In this document: positions 50,401 through 61,847 of the stretch, in pieces
How the letters are laid out: every line of letters begins with the position of its first letter
Numbering within the stretch: the first letter of the stretch is position 1
Origin: Scatophagus argus
Taxonomy: Eukaryota > Chordata > Actinopteri > Scatophagidae
Assembly: GCF_020382885.2 (NCBI RefSeq)
Contig: NC_058504.1
Coordinates: 10,096,519-10,160,518, forward strand
DNA length: 64,000 bases
Reading direction: 5' to 3'
Notes under the pieces: model-generated
Told to the model about the DNA's origin: nothing
The model's database searches: none
Seen by the model: the letters and a program-made list of their open reading frames with translations, nothing else
Translations under genes and position numbers: made by a program

Positions 50401-53400
50401 GTAACTATGCTAAGCTCTTAAAGTGTTAATGATTTCCTGATGTTAGAATTTCAAATGCAGCACCTTAATCAGTGTTACAAGATTAGAATGAGCTCAGCAA
50501 ACAACAAATGCTTTAAAACACATTCCATAAAAGCAAGTCAATAAAACAGTGGAAGACAAGTGACTTACAGAGTTTCATTGAGGAAAAAAATGGTGCAAAA
50601 GCATCTGTATTTGGCAACTTGGGAGTGAATTCTCTCCTTGCCCAAATTTGACCCTGATATTGAGTTTATTTGCCCCAAACAGCCATTGCATTGAATTATG
50701 TTCATGTATGTTGTGAACAGAGGGACTGATTGTCACTGGAAATTTTGACTGGAGAGTTTTAGATATATTGGACTTCAACAGATTCTTCCAGTAAAGAAAA
50801 CATCAATTACTAAATGACCACCAAAGTTGTTTTATTTTCAATATTAAATGAATATGTGTGTGTGTTTATGTGGCAGGCATCAGGAGCTGAGCAAAGGTTG
50901 AAGCAACTCCAAGAGGAGCTGAAGTGTCAGAGGCAAAATGCAGAGAGCAGTCGACTGCAACACCAACAACGCTCTAAGGAGCTGGAGAAACAACATCAGA
51001 GGGTGAGACAAGTAAAGGAAGTGAGAGAAAAATTTCTGTTCCATTCTTAAAATAAATTTGGCTCAGGTTTGTTTTGTGTTGCCTCAAGGATTTAACCGAG
51101 CTTCAGAAGGAGAGGCAGTGTCTGGAGAAGCAGCATCAGCAGGAGGTGAATAAGCTCAACCAAGAGCTCCAGCAGGCCAGAACGCTCCACAATGCCCTGC
51201 AAGCCCAGGCTGACAAGGTAAATATACAAACAAGGTCACAAAATAATACACATGAACAAGGCAAACAAGCCTTTTTTTGTTTGTATATTTATACAAACAC
51301 ATTTGCCAAGATAAAGCCTTTAAATCTGATTTGCATCAACACTGGGAGCTGAGGACCAAAATGATATTCTGTACATGTTGTTTGTATTTTACTTCCTATG
51401 TCTCCTTTGTTTTTTCAGCTTTTTCCTGTTTCTATTTCCTGCTTTCGCTGTCTGTATCTCTTCTCTCCTCACCATCACTCTTTATTCAGGGACTTATATT
51501 ATTTGTATCAAAGGTCAAAGAACTTATTTCACTCCTTCTCCCATGCTTGCCTCTTGACCTTGTTGTTTTCTCTCGCTCTCTGTTTCACTGTCTCGCTCTG
51601 TTTCTCCACACCCCACCCCACCCCACCCCGCCTGCTCTCCTCTTTGCTTCGTCCTCCTCTTGGTTTCTCCCCAGTGGAAAGGTTGAGCAGCGAAGGTAAT
51701 GACTATATGATTACGTTTGACAGTGCAGAATGCTTTTGGTTATGGAAGTGTGAAACAAACTTAAAACTTAAGTGTGAGAAATACTGAAGGCATGGCTGCA
51801 AGATGAAAGTATTCAGCGTATACGTAAGATTTGTATGAAGGTGTGTTGAGGCAAGATGCATGAATGTACACGAGGAGTGTGTTTGTGCTTCAAGACATGA
51901 TGTTGTACTTATAATTTAGATTTCTTTTTCGTGGAGGAATGCTGTGGTATTTATTTTTTATCACCATAGCGATAATACATGTTTTAATCTCACTGCACTG
52001 GTGCCATACAAAAAAAAAAAACATACAAAAAAACAAATCCCTGACCTGAACTAAACTTTTAGATGTGCTGTAAACATGCTTAATACTGAGCACTCAACAC
52101 AGTGTCCCTTTAAAATCTCACCGTAAGCCCTTTGTAAACCACGCAGGTGTTATCTTGTTATATCTGATAAGCCTAGAGAGTAAACACAGTATGGCCACGG
52201 TGGTGCTGAACTGAATCATACAAAATCAGAGATATTCAGCTGTTGATAATGCATCTCACCGCAGCCTTGTGCGCAGGCAGAGCACTTGGATAAACTGGGA
52301 AAACCCTTAATCTCTGAGGAGTTTGTAGTCACAGAAATTACAGTGATCTGCTGATTTGATTTGCATGTAGACATTTATGAGCACTGGTTGTTGCAGTCCT
52401 TGATACTTTTCTCAATAGTAATGAACTACTTAATGAGAAGACTATGCATGTCATGAGCTTTACTTTATTCACTAAAATGCCCGTTCTCGGCTTACTTCCA
52501 GTAAACAGGTACAACCTGTATGGCAGATGTTGTTTTTAATTCAAGACCACCAACTACTATGTATTTGTACTATTTCCAACATCTCGTAAAGGTAGCATTA
52601 GACTCAAGAATAATTCATCTAAAAAGGCTGAATAAAGTTATGGATAAACCATACTCTCCCATGATGCTATCTTTAAGACTTTCTGTCATGATGGGACATA
52701 ATGCACAGATTTGATGCTGAGTGCCGTGAAGTATGCAGAATAAGCACTGGTGGGAAGCCAATTAGCTTGTTAAGTCTTCATTTCTTTCCCGGCGAGGTAG
52801 ACAGTACATTAGGCATACAGTAGCATATGCTTGCTATTGATCACTGATTGCTCTCCTGCTTCCCGTTCCCTTCACTCGTCCTGATTTCTGCGCCTACAAT
52901 AACATTTATTCTTTTTGTTTCTTTTTACCTCTTATCTTCGTCTTTTTCTTATATCCTTTCTCTCCAATATTCGTTGGTTTATGTTTTTCTGTTTTCTAGC
53001 AGCTACTAAGGCATAATATCCTCCTATCAGTTGTCTCTACAGAAGCAGACATTGGACAAAGAGTTGGACACTCTGAAAGAAAAACTGAAGTGGACGGAGG
53101 GACAGCTGCTGGAGAGCCAGAAGAAAGAGGCACAGACACAAGCCAAACTGATGGTAACACACACACACATACACACACACACACACACGCCAATAATGGT
53201 TGTGAGTCTAGAGAGTCAGGGTCTGCATGTGTCAATTATTCATTAGCTGAACAGTGGCTATATATTGAATTTTTAAACAAGGTCTTGATGTGCCATATGA
53301 CAGCTAAAGACTGTGATAGTAAGTGACCCATAAATAAATAAAAATCCTCTTCAATCTTCCAGCTGCACTATTTTATTTTAACAAAGGTGTAGTATTCGAG

Positions 53401-56400
53401 TGCATTTTACAGAGTCAAAATGATAAGTTGTCTCATTAATTTCATATATTGCCTCCTCTACCAGTCACTTTGATAAGGCATGAACCTTCATATTGTGCTG
53501 TACTTGAAAAAAACAACTGCAAAATACTGAATCTAGATGGTGAACTGCCCAACTCACACACAAGAAAACTGTCTTGTGCATCAGAAAGCCTTTGCCTGCA
53601 CTGTCTTAGTATACCAGACCAAAGCCCAATACAACCACACTGCAGAGGTTGTTTAGCACTCCAGAGTAAGTTTGTTTGTGGCAGTTCAATACATGCACAC
53701 CAGACTGCAACGTCGGCACTAATGTTGCTTTTATCTGTGCTGGTTTGTGTGTGCTTTTGTTGCTATTGTCACACTGTGTTTACATGTAGCTCTCAGTACA
53801 TAGGACAGTTATTTCCTTATATGGATAGTAGTCCTTCTGCAAACATTTCACTTTTCACATTTCACAAAAAAACAAGAATTTCAGCAGAATCATAAACTCT
53901 TGTCTAGTTATTAGTGGTTTAGTTATAGACTTTAGCTATAGACTGATCATGAGAAATTAAAAATGTCTTGCCATGGACGCACATCTAGTAGACATATTTT
54001 AAAGAGGCTGATGTGTTGAAGTTTTCATGTCAACGGATGGCTATTTCAAAATTCTGTCTCAAAGCACTTATAGTTAATAAATGATCTGATTACTCCAGCA
54101 TATCTTATATACCTCATATACCTAAGAAATCCAGTCCTAATGGTGGAAACTACAGCTTAGTTCCATTTGACTGCATACAGTCCACTTCATTTGGATTTTT
54201 TTTTTACCCTCACATTAGGAAGTGGTGCGTGAGGCAGAGGGTGTGGCAGTGAGTCTGGAGCAGAGCAGGAAGAAAGAGCGAGCTCTGGAGGAGGAGGGGA
54301 GGAGACTGGCAGAGGAGCGAGCCGACGCCCTTCGTCTTGTCAAAGAACTGCAGGGTGAGGAACAATCTTCGGGTGGAAGAAAAGTCGAATCCATGAGATT
54401 TGTCAGTCATGGCATATATAGTGATAGTATAATTATCATAAAAATGATAATACTAGTTGGTAGGGATTTAGTCCATCTGTCCATCCACCCATTTTCTATA
54501 CTGTGTATCTGTGCAGGGTGAGTGGGGGGCTGGAGCATATCCCAGCTGAAAATAGGAGAAAGGTGGTGTACACCCTGGACTGGTCACCAGTCCATCACAG
54601 GGCTGACACACAAGGACAGACTATCACACTCTCACAGCTATGGGCAATGCAGTGTAGCCAGTTAAACTAAAGTGCATGTTTTTATGACTGAGGGAGGAAG
54701 CCGTACCCAGAGAAAACCCACACTGGCAAAGGGAGAACAGGCAAACGCCATTCAGAAGCACCCAGACCCACAGGACTCGAACCCAGAACCCTCACTGCAC
54801 CACTGTGCCGTCCTGTAGGGATTTAATGTCAAAAATAGTTCTCTGTGGAGGGTTTGAACTAGTCTCCACTGGTGGACTCCATAATAAATCAAAAAAATTA
54901 TGCTGCCCTGTTGATTAATTTACAATTTTCAAATTTTATAAAGAAAAAAAATGATATTTTTTACTTAGGTGTACATGTTCTAATGACTAGTTCTAACTTC
55001 TTTATGCTGTACAGTACATGCCAGATTAATTCCCTTCTTGTCCCACTGCTGCTCTCTGCTGGTCAACATTACACCATCTGTTTTCCTAGAACAGAATATA
55101 ATAAACTATTCCAGTGATGCATATGTATTCATTAAAAAGAAGCCAATTTCTTTACCACTTTCCCTCCAATCTGTTATTTCTTGGTGAAAATCATCTTTGT
55201 GTCTGCTTTTTGTGTGTCTTTTAACTCCAGAGCAAAAAGCTGCCCCAGCACCCCTTGTACAGCCTGTCCAGTTTTGCCCTGTTGGACAGAGTCTTTCCCC
55301 TCAGCCTTCTTACTCTATTCATACTCAACCGTCAGCTCACATCAAGAGGCCCACCGCTGCCAACCTAACCGAGCAGAAGAGGGAAGAGGAGATTACTGCA
55401 TCGTACCCCTCTGACAGAGAGCCAGGAGAAGGCATCGACTCTGAACACATCACTGTTCTAATCTCCTCAGACTCTGAGTGCTTACAAAGGGGAGCACACA
55501 GAAGAAAAATTACAAAGAAGGAAAACAAGAGTGAAAATGAGGCAATAGAAAGGGAAAGCTCTGGGACAAACACATGCACCTCATTAGATGATGTACTCTC
55601 TAGTTCCTTTCACTCTTCTCCTGGTACGTCCACCATGTCCTCTATGGCTGGTGATCATTGCAATTTGATGCTTTCCGCTGAAAAGGCACCTTCTGTAAGG
55701 TCTGAGCAGGTTAAAGCCTATGAGGACCTCAAGAGGGAGAATGCCTCTCTGCGTTCAGAGCTACATGATGCACATGAAGAACTGCAGAAACGACTTGAGG
55801 ACCTGGAAGCCCAACGACGGGCCGAGACAGAAGCCCGGACGCGTCTCAAACAGCTCAGCCGCAAACGTGCCAGCCAGTCTGCGGAGAAGGAGGAGCAGGA
55901 CAAGGTATGGAGGGCACAGCTGGAGAGTGAAAAGTCAGAGTCAGAGAGGCTGAGAAAGGCTTTGGTTGCTTTGGAGTCAGAGACAAAGAGAGGAAAGGAG
56001 TCAAGACAAAAGAATGAGAGAGAGGAACAGGAGGAGAAGAACAAGGTGCTAGAAGACCGGGAGAGCGAAATGATAGAGCTTAATATCCAGCTAAAGAAAC
56101 AGCTAGCGGAGGTGAAGTCCCAGCTGGCTTTAGAACGAGAAGAGAGGAAGAGAGAGGAAGAGGAAAGGAACCAAATAACAAGCACAGACAAAGATGTAAA
56201 GAAGGAGCTGAGCATGAAATTGGAAGAACTTAAAGCTGAATTGGAAGAACTAAAGCGCTGCAGAACAGAAGTCTCACTGGAAGAGGAGAAAATGTCAAAT
56301 GTCAACAGCCCACTGACATACCTGACTCTCCATGATGATGAACTCAACTCCAACATTGTTTCCTGCGACATCAAGCTGCTCCCTTCACCAGAGCAGGACC

Positions 56401-59400
56401 TCTTCTTCTGCCAGTCCACCAACCAACGAAACATGCTTGTATCTCAGCCCTCAGCAGATCTCATCCAGGAACAGGGAACACTGATAGATCATGAATACTC
56501 AGATCAAGTTGATTCTGACATGGAAAACACCAGACAAGACTATCTGGTAGGGTCTTCCCTGTCAGACCACAGAGAAGCACTTTCTGGTATCCAGAAGGAT
56601 GAGCCTGCCCCCCTAGATATGGCGAAAGAGGTGAAGCGCTTGCAGAAGGACAATGCAAAGGAGATAGAACGTGCTAACCAGTACCAGGTCAAACTGGAGG
56701 CCCTGCAGAGACAGGTAAATAATGATACAGATTAGTTCATTATGATTGTCCAGCTCACTAAAACAATTTATATTCATAAGATACAAAGAAAGCTATTTTA
56801 TATACTGAATCATAACACATGGATTGTAATTAATCAACTCACAAAAGTATGAAATGTCAGATTTAATTGTCACCAAAAGCATCTGAGAAAGCAGAAAAAG
56901 AAGCAACACATTGTTTACAAAACAAGTAGCTGGTGGAATAAAAGACCTCTTAGCTCATATATCGGTGTTGCCACCTTTAAGGCAGCAAACTTTAAATTAA
57001 ACTTGTCATCATAAAACATTTTCAGCAGAGACCTGTCAACATAAATGTGAGCATTTTGTAGTTTGTTTATTTAAAGTGTACTGTGCAGCAGCTCTTAAAA
57101 CACAGTAAAACTTTGGTTATAGCACCTTTTTAACCGTTTATGTTCAGCATTTTCTCTATCCATCCTTCCTTAAATCTTTATTTTCTTTTTAGGTGACACG
57201 TCAGACCCAGCAGCTAACCATGGCATTTGAGAAGCAAAGCCAGCATATATCTGGCCTTCTGGCTGAGCTGCAAGCTAAGGAGAGTGCCCTCCTCAGCCAG
57301 GGGGAGGAACTGCAGCACTACAAGCAACAGCTGGAAGCACTCAAAGCCCAAAAGAAGGGAGAGGATACGAAAAGAAGAAAACAGATGACAGTTAAAGAGT
57401 TACAGGATGGAGTACAAAAAGAAGAGACACAAAATGAGATGTCGGTAGAACTCTCAGGTCTTCAGTCAAACCAGGGAAAGGAGTGTGCTGTCACATTTCT
57501 CTCTACAGACTCACCGGCAAACAGTAACTCTGATGCACAGAGAGATGTAGGCCAGCCAGAGACTGTGACATCTGATGCTGAAACACCTTTTAGTGATAGT
57601 GGAGCACTATGGTCAGAGGAACAGCATCCAGGCTCTGTAGGCTCAGATAAGACTCAGAGTAAACCTGACTCTGCCTGTGTGATGGGACAGAGTGAGTGTG
57701 GTCAACATAGAGAAACGGCACACGTTGCAGAACTGCTCGCTCTCCAACAGGAAAATCAGCTGCTGAAACAAAGAATATTGGACTTGACCGTCTCTGAGTC
57801 GAGCACCTCAGTGTTAGGCGCTGACAATGAAAACCAAGATGAACCAGTCAAGCAAAGCCAAAACTCTGGAAATGCTGCTCTGCCCCGCTTGGTGGAGCAG
57901 AGGTCGCATATTGAGCCGTGTGACGTCGGCACTGAGGCACGACAGTCACCGCTGCAGAATGTGAGGAGCAGTGAAGATGAAGGAGCAGATTTGGAAAGGG
58001 AAGATGGGAGCACTGAAGAAGAGCTGAAGGGAGTGTGCGAGTTTCAGATCAACCACCTACAGCAACAGGTGACATGTTATACTAAAGAGGAGTGATAGTA
58101 GTGGATGTTAGTAGTCTTCACTGAGAAATTGAATTCGTGTCCTTCCTTTGACTATAATAGATGCACAGTATATGAAATCAGTAAAGGAGGATGATGATGT
58201 AATCTCTTTTCCTCCAAATGTTGCGCAACATATAAGTATTCCCAGTTATCCGAATTGCTGTGTACAGATTGACTTCCTGAATGAGTTTTATTAGTGGAGA
58301 GTCTGCTTGATTCAGTCTGTCCTGTCCTTCCCCTTCTGTCCAGGTGGTGGAGCTGCACATGAAACTACGGGCTCTCTCTGAGGTGACCCAGCAGCAAGCC
58401 AAGGAGCTTTCTGTGTGGAGACTAGCCTCCCAGCCAGCTCCAACATTTGCTCCTCCTGACAGAGACAACCAGTCTGAAACCCAGGACCAGGTGTCTGCTG
58501 TCACACAGTCCCAGTCAGACCAGCAGGAGATTGATGAGATGACGTACGTCCTTACAGGGAGCCAGCCTGTGACTCTGAATGTCAATCAGGCCCAGGTTCA
58601 GGAACCTTACCTGGCTGTTCAGGAGAGCCCTGGAAATGTGACGGTCGTCAGAGAAGATGAGTTACTCCTCTCCTGCTCCTCGAACAAACTGCAGGGCCGC
58701 ATGTTGTTGTCCAGGTAACACTCACACACATTTGGAGATATGTTGGTGTATATGAGAGGAGGTTATGTACAGTTTAATGTATGAGTGTGTATGGCCTTTT
58801 GTTGTCTGCTTTATTGTTTATTTTGAATTAACTTTATTTCTTTTCTCACTACAAGGCTGCAGCACAGCAATCTTCCTGATTCCAAGAGTCTCAATCCCTC
58901 TAAAAAGAATGCAGCCCTTAGGAAATACAATCAGGAGACAGCCAATATTAACAAGGTGATTTTTTCCCCCTTACATATGAAACCACTATATGTTTTTCAG
59001 AGTCTTTATGTCAAGGTTTTGTGATATACTGGTGATACTGGTGTGTAATTTCAGAATTTCCTAATGACTGAATGACCCTAATGACCCTGTCATTTGTACC
59101 AAATTACACAGTAGTTCATTTTTAGAAACTTCTTGGACTTTCAAAGTGTTTCTATTTTTACCTTTTTGTAGCAGACTTGTCTTTACTAGAGAAAATAGAG
59201 AAAAATACTTTAGTTCTTAGTTTTGACTTAAAGTTATTGGGTACACATCTTTGTTCACATATAGGATCAGGCCTTCAATCATTATGTTTTTCTCCTGACT
59301 CAGGACTCTGAAAAAGAAAACCACCTCTTATGGCAGTCAAATAGCTGTCTAACAAGACAAAAAGACGCTGAAACTATCCAGATGTCATCTGAGAAGACGT

Positions 59401-60324
59401 GTCAACAGCATGTCACCAAAGACTTCCCCAAAGTCTCATTACCAAAGCAAACCAAAACAGCCGACCATCACATGGGGAATCCTGAGGCCAAACCAGATGG
59501 TTCCAGAGCAACCATTGAAATAAACACAACCGCTGATTCCTCAGACAGAGTTGTCAGGACAGAAATGAAAAGTGTCAGCAGTCAAACCGAGGAGAGTTTG
59601 TATCCTCGCAGTCCTCTGACAGTATCTGAACTCCACTGTGCATACACACAGACTGAGGAGGTGAAGGAAGAGGATGAGGACGAGTTAGTGGAATCCCCTC
59701 CTGTCTCTCCTGTCCCGTTATCTAAGGGGGCAGAGGTAGGAGACAAGATGTTATTTTCAGGTTCCTTCCCTATTCCGGCTGACCCGGCCCGCCTGGCTGA
59801 AAGAATCCGCCGTAACAGGACTCAGCTGTCGGCAGCCTTTGACGACACAGAGTATGAACCCTATGGACTGCCGGAAGTTGTCATGAAAGGTAACTTAATT
59901 AGCTGTAATTATGTGTGGTAAAAACAAGGCAATTGAAAATTTAGCTCAGACAAACATTTTCCTGGTCCTGTCTCAGTATTGGATCCATAGATATGATCTG
60001 ATATGTGGTCTTAATGTAGGTCTTACAGCAAACCAATGGCCTTCCTGGAATGCACAGGAAACAGGAGTTCCTGCTGTTTGTGCTCTTTTCTTTCTACACG
60101 TCCTGCCTTCATGTGTTCTTCATTTTGTGCTTTCACACTCTGACCTTCATCTACTGTCACCTAAATCTCATATTTATTCATCTGTCTCCCCCTTTTCCTA
60201 TCGTGCAGGATTTGCAGACATCCCTAGTGGTCCTTCGTGTCCTTACATTGTGAGAAGAGGTTTATTAGGAACGAGTGTCGTACCCGGCCCTCAGAAAAAA
60301 CAGGAACAGGAGGAGATGGATTAA
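44476..60324 (+). CDS. cenpf: CENP-F/mitosin, kinetochore and microtubule-binding coiled-coil protein (short form)
   Basis: Sixteen phase-consistent coding exons: 44476-44637, 45245-45441, 45852-45955, 46258-46322, 47395-47659, 49829-50022, 50877-51002, 51089-51217, 53043-53153, 54219-54354, 55231-56714, 57193-58068, 58344-58714, 58856-58955, 59304-59889 and 60209-60324 (TAA). They sum to 1673 aa, against just over 3100 in human. The N-terminus MSWAEEDWTVGL and the stretch CQRQNAESSRLQ match human CENP-F, as does the C-terminal GLPEVVMK/GFADIPSG/PYIVRR (about residues 1628-1658). Most of the rest is Glu/Lys/Gln-rich coiled coil, longest in the 1484-base exon. The family links kinetochores to microtubules in G2/M and aids dynein recruitment. 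The C-terminus is EQEEMD, lacking the CaaX farnesylation box of mammals. Exon 5 has a tandem CAGCAG acceptor. Confidence 0.93.
44638..45851 (+). other. cenpf introns 2 and 3
   Basis: Introns 44638-45244 and 45442-45851 around a 197-base coiled-coil exon. No other feature was recognised. Confidence 0.7.
46323..47394 (+). other. cenpf intron 5
   Basis: 1.1 kb AT-rich intron, with nothing recognised. Confidence 0.75.
47660..49828 (+). other. cenpf intron 6
   Basis: 2.2 kb intron containing a (CA)n tract near 47737-47757, a retrotransposon-type repeat at 48430-48815 and an (AT)/(GT) run near 49382. Confidence 0.7.
48430..48815 (+). repeat. Teleost retroposon-type dispersed repeat (copy 1)
   Basis: Contains TGCATGAGTTTTCTCTGGGT, CGGCTTCCTCCCACAATCTC, AAAAACATGCACATTAGGTT, TGACTGGCGACCAGTCCAGG and GGCTGGGATATGCTCC in the order of a very common fish repeat, generally taken as the tail of a non-LTR element or SINE. 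A reversed copy lies at 54450-54810. Confidence 0.8.
50023..50876 (+). other. cenpf intron 7
   Basis: 0.85 kb AT-rich intron, with nothing recognised. Confidence 0.75.
51218..53042 (+). other. cenpf intron 9
   Basis: 1.8 kb intron with a long pyrimidine-rich part (51370-51680). A CCCCAG site at 51675 followed by GTAATG looks like a 21-base exon, but in the required phase it has a stop, so it is not counted. Several chance open frames are explained by the pyrimidine bias. Confidence 0.7.
53154..54218 (+). other. cenpf intron 10
   Basis: 1.1 kb intron with a (CA)n run at 53159-53188. A 148-codon open frame at 53449-53895 shows no recognised similarity and no splice logic. Confidence 0.7.
54355..55230 (+). 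other. cenpf intron 11
   Basis: 0.9 kb intron, nearly half of it the reversed dispersed repeat. Confidence 0.75.
54450..54810 (-). repeat. Teleost retroposon-type dispersed repeat (copy 2, reversed)
   Basis: Contains CCACCCATTTTCTATA, GCATATCCCAGCTG, CACCCTGGACTGGTCACCAG, GAGGGAGGAAGCCGTACCC and GGACTCGAACCCAGAACCCT, the reverse complement of the 48430 family. It lies in cenpf intron 11. Confidence 0.8.
56715..57192 (+). other. cenpf intron 12
   Basis: AT-rich intron between the two largest coding exons, with nothing recognised. Confidence 0.75.
58956..59303 (+). other. cenpf intron 14
   Basis: AT-rich intron, with nothing recognised. Confidence 0.75.
59890..60208 (+). other. cenpf intron 15
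   Basis: Intron splitting the conserved C-terminal motif; acceptor ATCGTGCAG. Nothing else seen. Confidence 0.8.
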
Positions 60325-61372
60325 CAACTAAAGGTAACCTCCAGACAGAATTTCTAAACAGTGAAAAAAATAAGTCTAGACTCTAGTCGCAAGAGCTATC
60401 AGGTGTAAGCATGTTGAGTAATATTGAGTTTATAAGTCTGTGTCAGTTCATGATGACAAGTTTTAATGTGTCTCCTTGGGAATGTCGCTTTATAAAGAGA
60501 CAGATCAGTCTAGTATTAATTGTACAATTTTTTTTCGGTAACTCAGTTGCAAAGCAACCATAGTTCTTCCTTTAAATTCAGTCAAAGTTCCTTACCTTTG
60601 GTCGAGTAATCAGACTTGCTTACTGCTACTGTCAACAAATTGTATAAAAAGAGCAAAACCAGCACATGTCATTTCGCTTTTCTGTAGTTTCCAACTGTTC
60701 ACAGGTTGGTGTCGCACAGCCTCAAACGTTTTCACGATTGCCAGGATATCACTAAACTTGTTATCTCATGCAAACAAAAATGAACCAAATTTGTCTTCAG
60801 CAGACGCCATCAACAGTGTGGATGCTCACATCGTTGCCATTATCATTGTCGGGATGCACTAGTGGCAGCATTACAACAGCAGTGTGTGTATGGAGTTGAC
60901 TCAAACAAACCATCAAGATCACTTGAAGACGTCACCTTTGACTCTGGAAATTTTTGATCTTTCATAGACTAAAACAAATAATTGACACATTAATCAATAA
61001 TCTTTAGTTGCACCCAGAGTGCCCTTAAAAATATTGGAAACTGCTGAAAATACTTCTATAAATACTAGTTTTCTTTTTCTTTTTTTGTTTGAATTAGATA
61101 TGATTTTGACTCTATTCAAAACTAAAATATCATCTCATATTCACATGTCCTTGCGTACTTGTTGTCTACAGATATGGTGGATAAAAAGAACTGATCACTG
61201 TGATCTGACAGTGAACATCAGTGATGGACAACAGCAGCTGCAGAGGGACACTCCAGTTCTGAGCAGCATGAAGCATTTCAGCCCAACACAGGACCAGTTT
61301 ATAAAGCGCTGCAGTTGTTTATGGACTTCTGTACATGCGTGCAGGTAACTGGGTTTGCTCTGGCGGAATAAA
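60325..61372 (+). other. cenpf 3' UTR, possibly spliced
   Basis: A GTAACC donor follows ACTAAAG at 60334, and TTGTCTACAG at 61171 could be its acceptor, giving an intron nine bases after the stop. AATAAA at 61367-61372 is a candidate polyadenylation signal. A dispersed repeat fragment lies at 60890-61015. Confidence 0.4.
60890..61015. repeat. Dispersed teleost repeat of the ATTAATCG type (copy 4, fragment)
   Basis: Contains GACGTCACCTTTGACTCTGG, TTCATAGACTAAAAC and TTAATCAATAATCTTTAGTTGC, the end of the family also seen at 9735. Confidence 0.65.
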
Positions 61373-61801
61373 TACCTCCACTGTGCACCTAAAATGTCTT
61401 AATGTTCACTGGTTTATCCTCTAAGTGCGGTGTGGAGACTTTGCTGTCCATCACAATGCAGTCACTTTACACCCACATGTATATTTAGGAACAGAAGTAG
61501 TGATTTGATGTTAATAACCACTTTTCCAAAGGGACTGTTTAGTTTTTAGTAACTCTGAATTTAGTTAGGGATCTAACCTACCTTGAATGAAACAGTGCCT
61601 AGATGATGCTTTTCTAAACAAGTACTTATCAAGATAAGTTGGACTTGTTTTCAAAAAAGGTGAAGCCACAAGAGGCCTGTTCTGTAAATCTGATATATAT
61701 TTTCTTCTTCTGAATTCTTAAGGTGGCTTATTTATGGACACTTGAATGTGTTTTAGTAGAGGCCAGGTGTTTACAAAAATTATGTGAAAGCATGGATTGT
61801 A

Positions 61802-61847
<46 letters not shown>

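Noticed and set aside
51277-51787. Overlapping open frames of 129-140 codons in cenpf intron 9
   Set aside because: Explained by the pyrimidine-rich tract, which lacks stops; a tempting 21-base exon at about 51676 contains TGA in the needed phase.
53449-53895. 148-codon open frame in cenpf intron 10
   Set aside because: No known domain, no matching splice sites, and the flanking cenpf exons join directly in phase without it.
55718-56434. 238-codon minus-strand open frame, Ser-rich
   Set aside because: Exact antisense of the large coiled-coil exon of cenpf; the Ser/Leu-rich composition is the complement of Glu/Lys/Arg codons.
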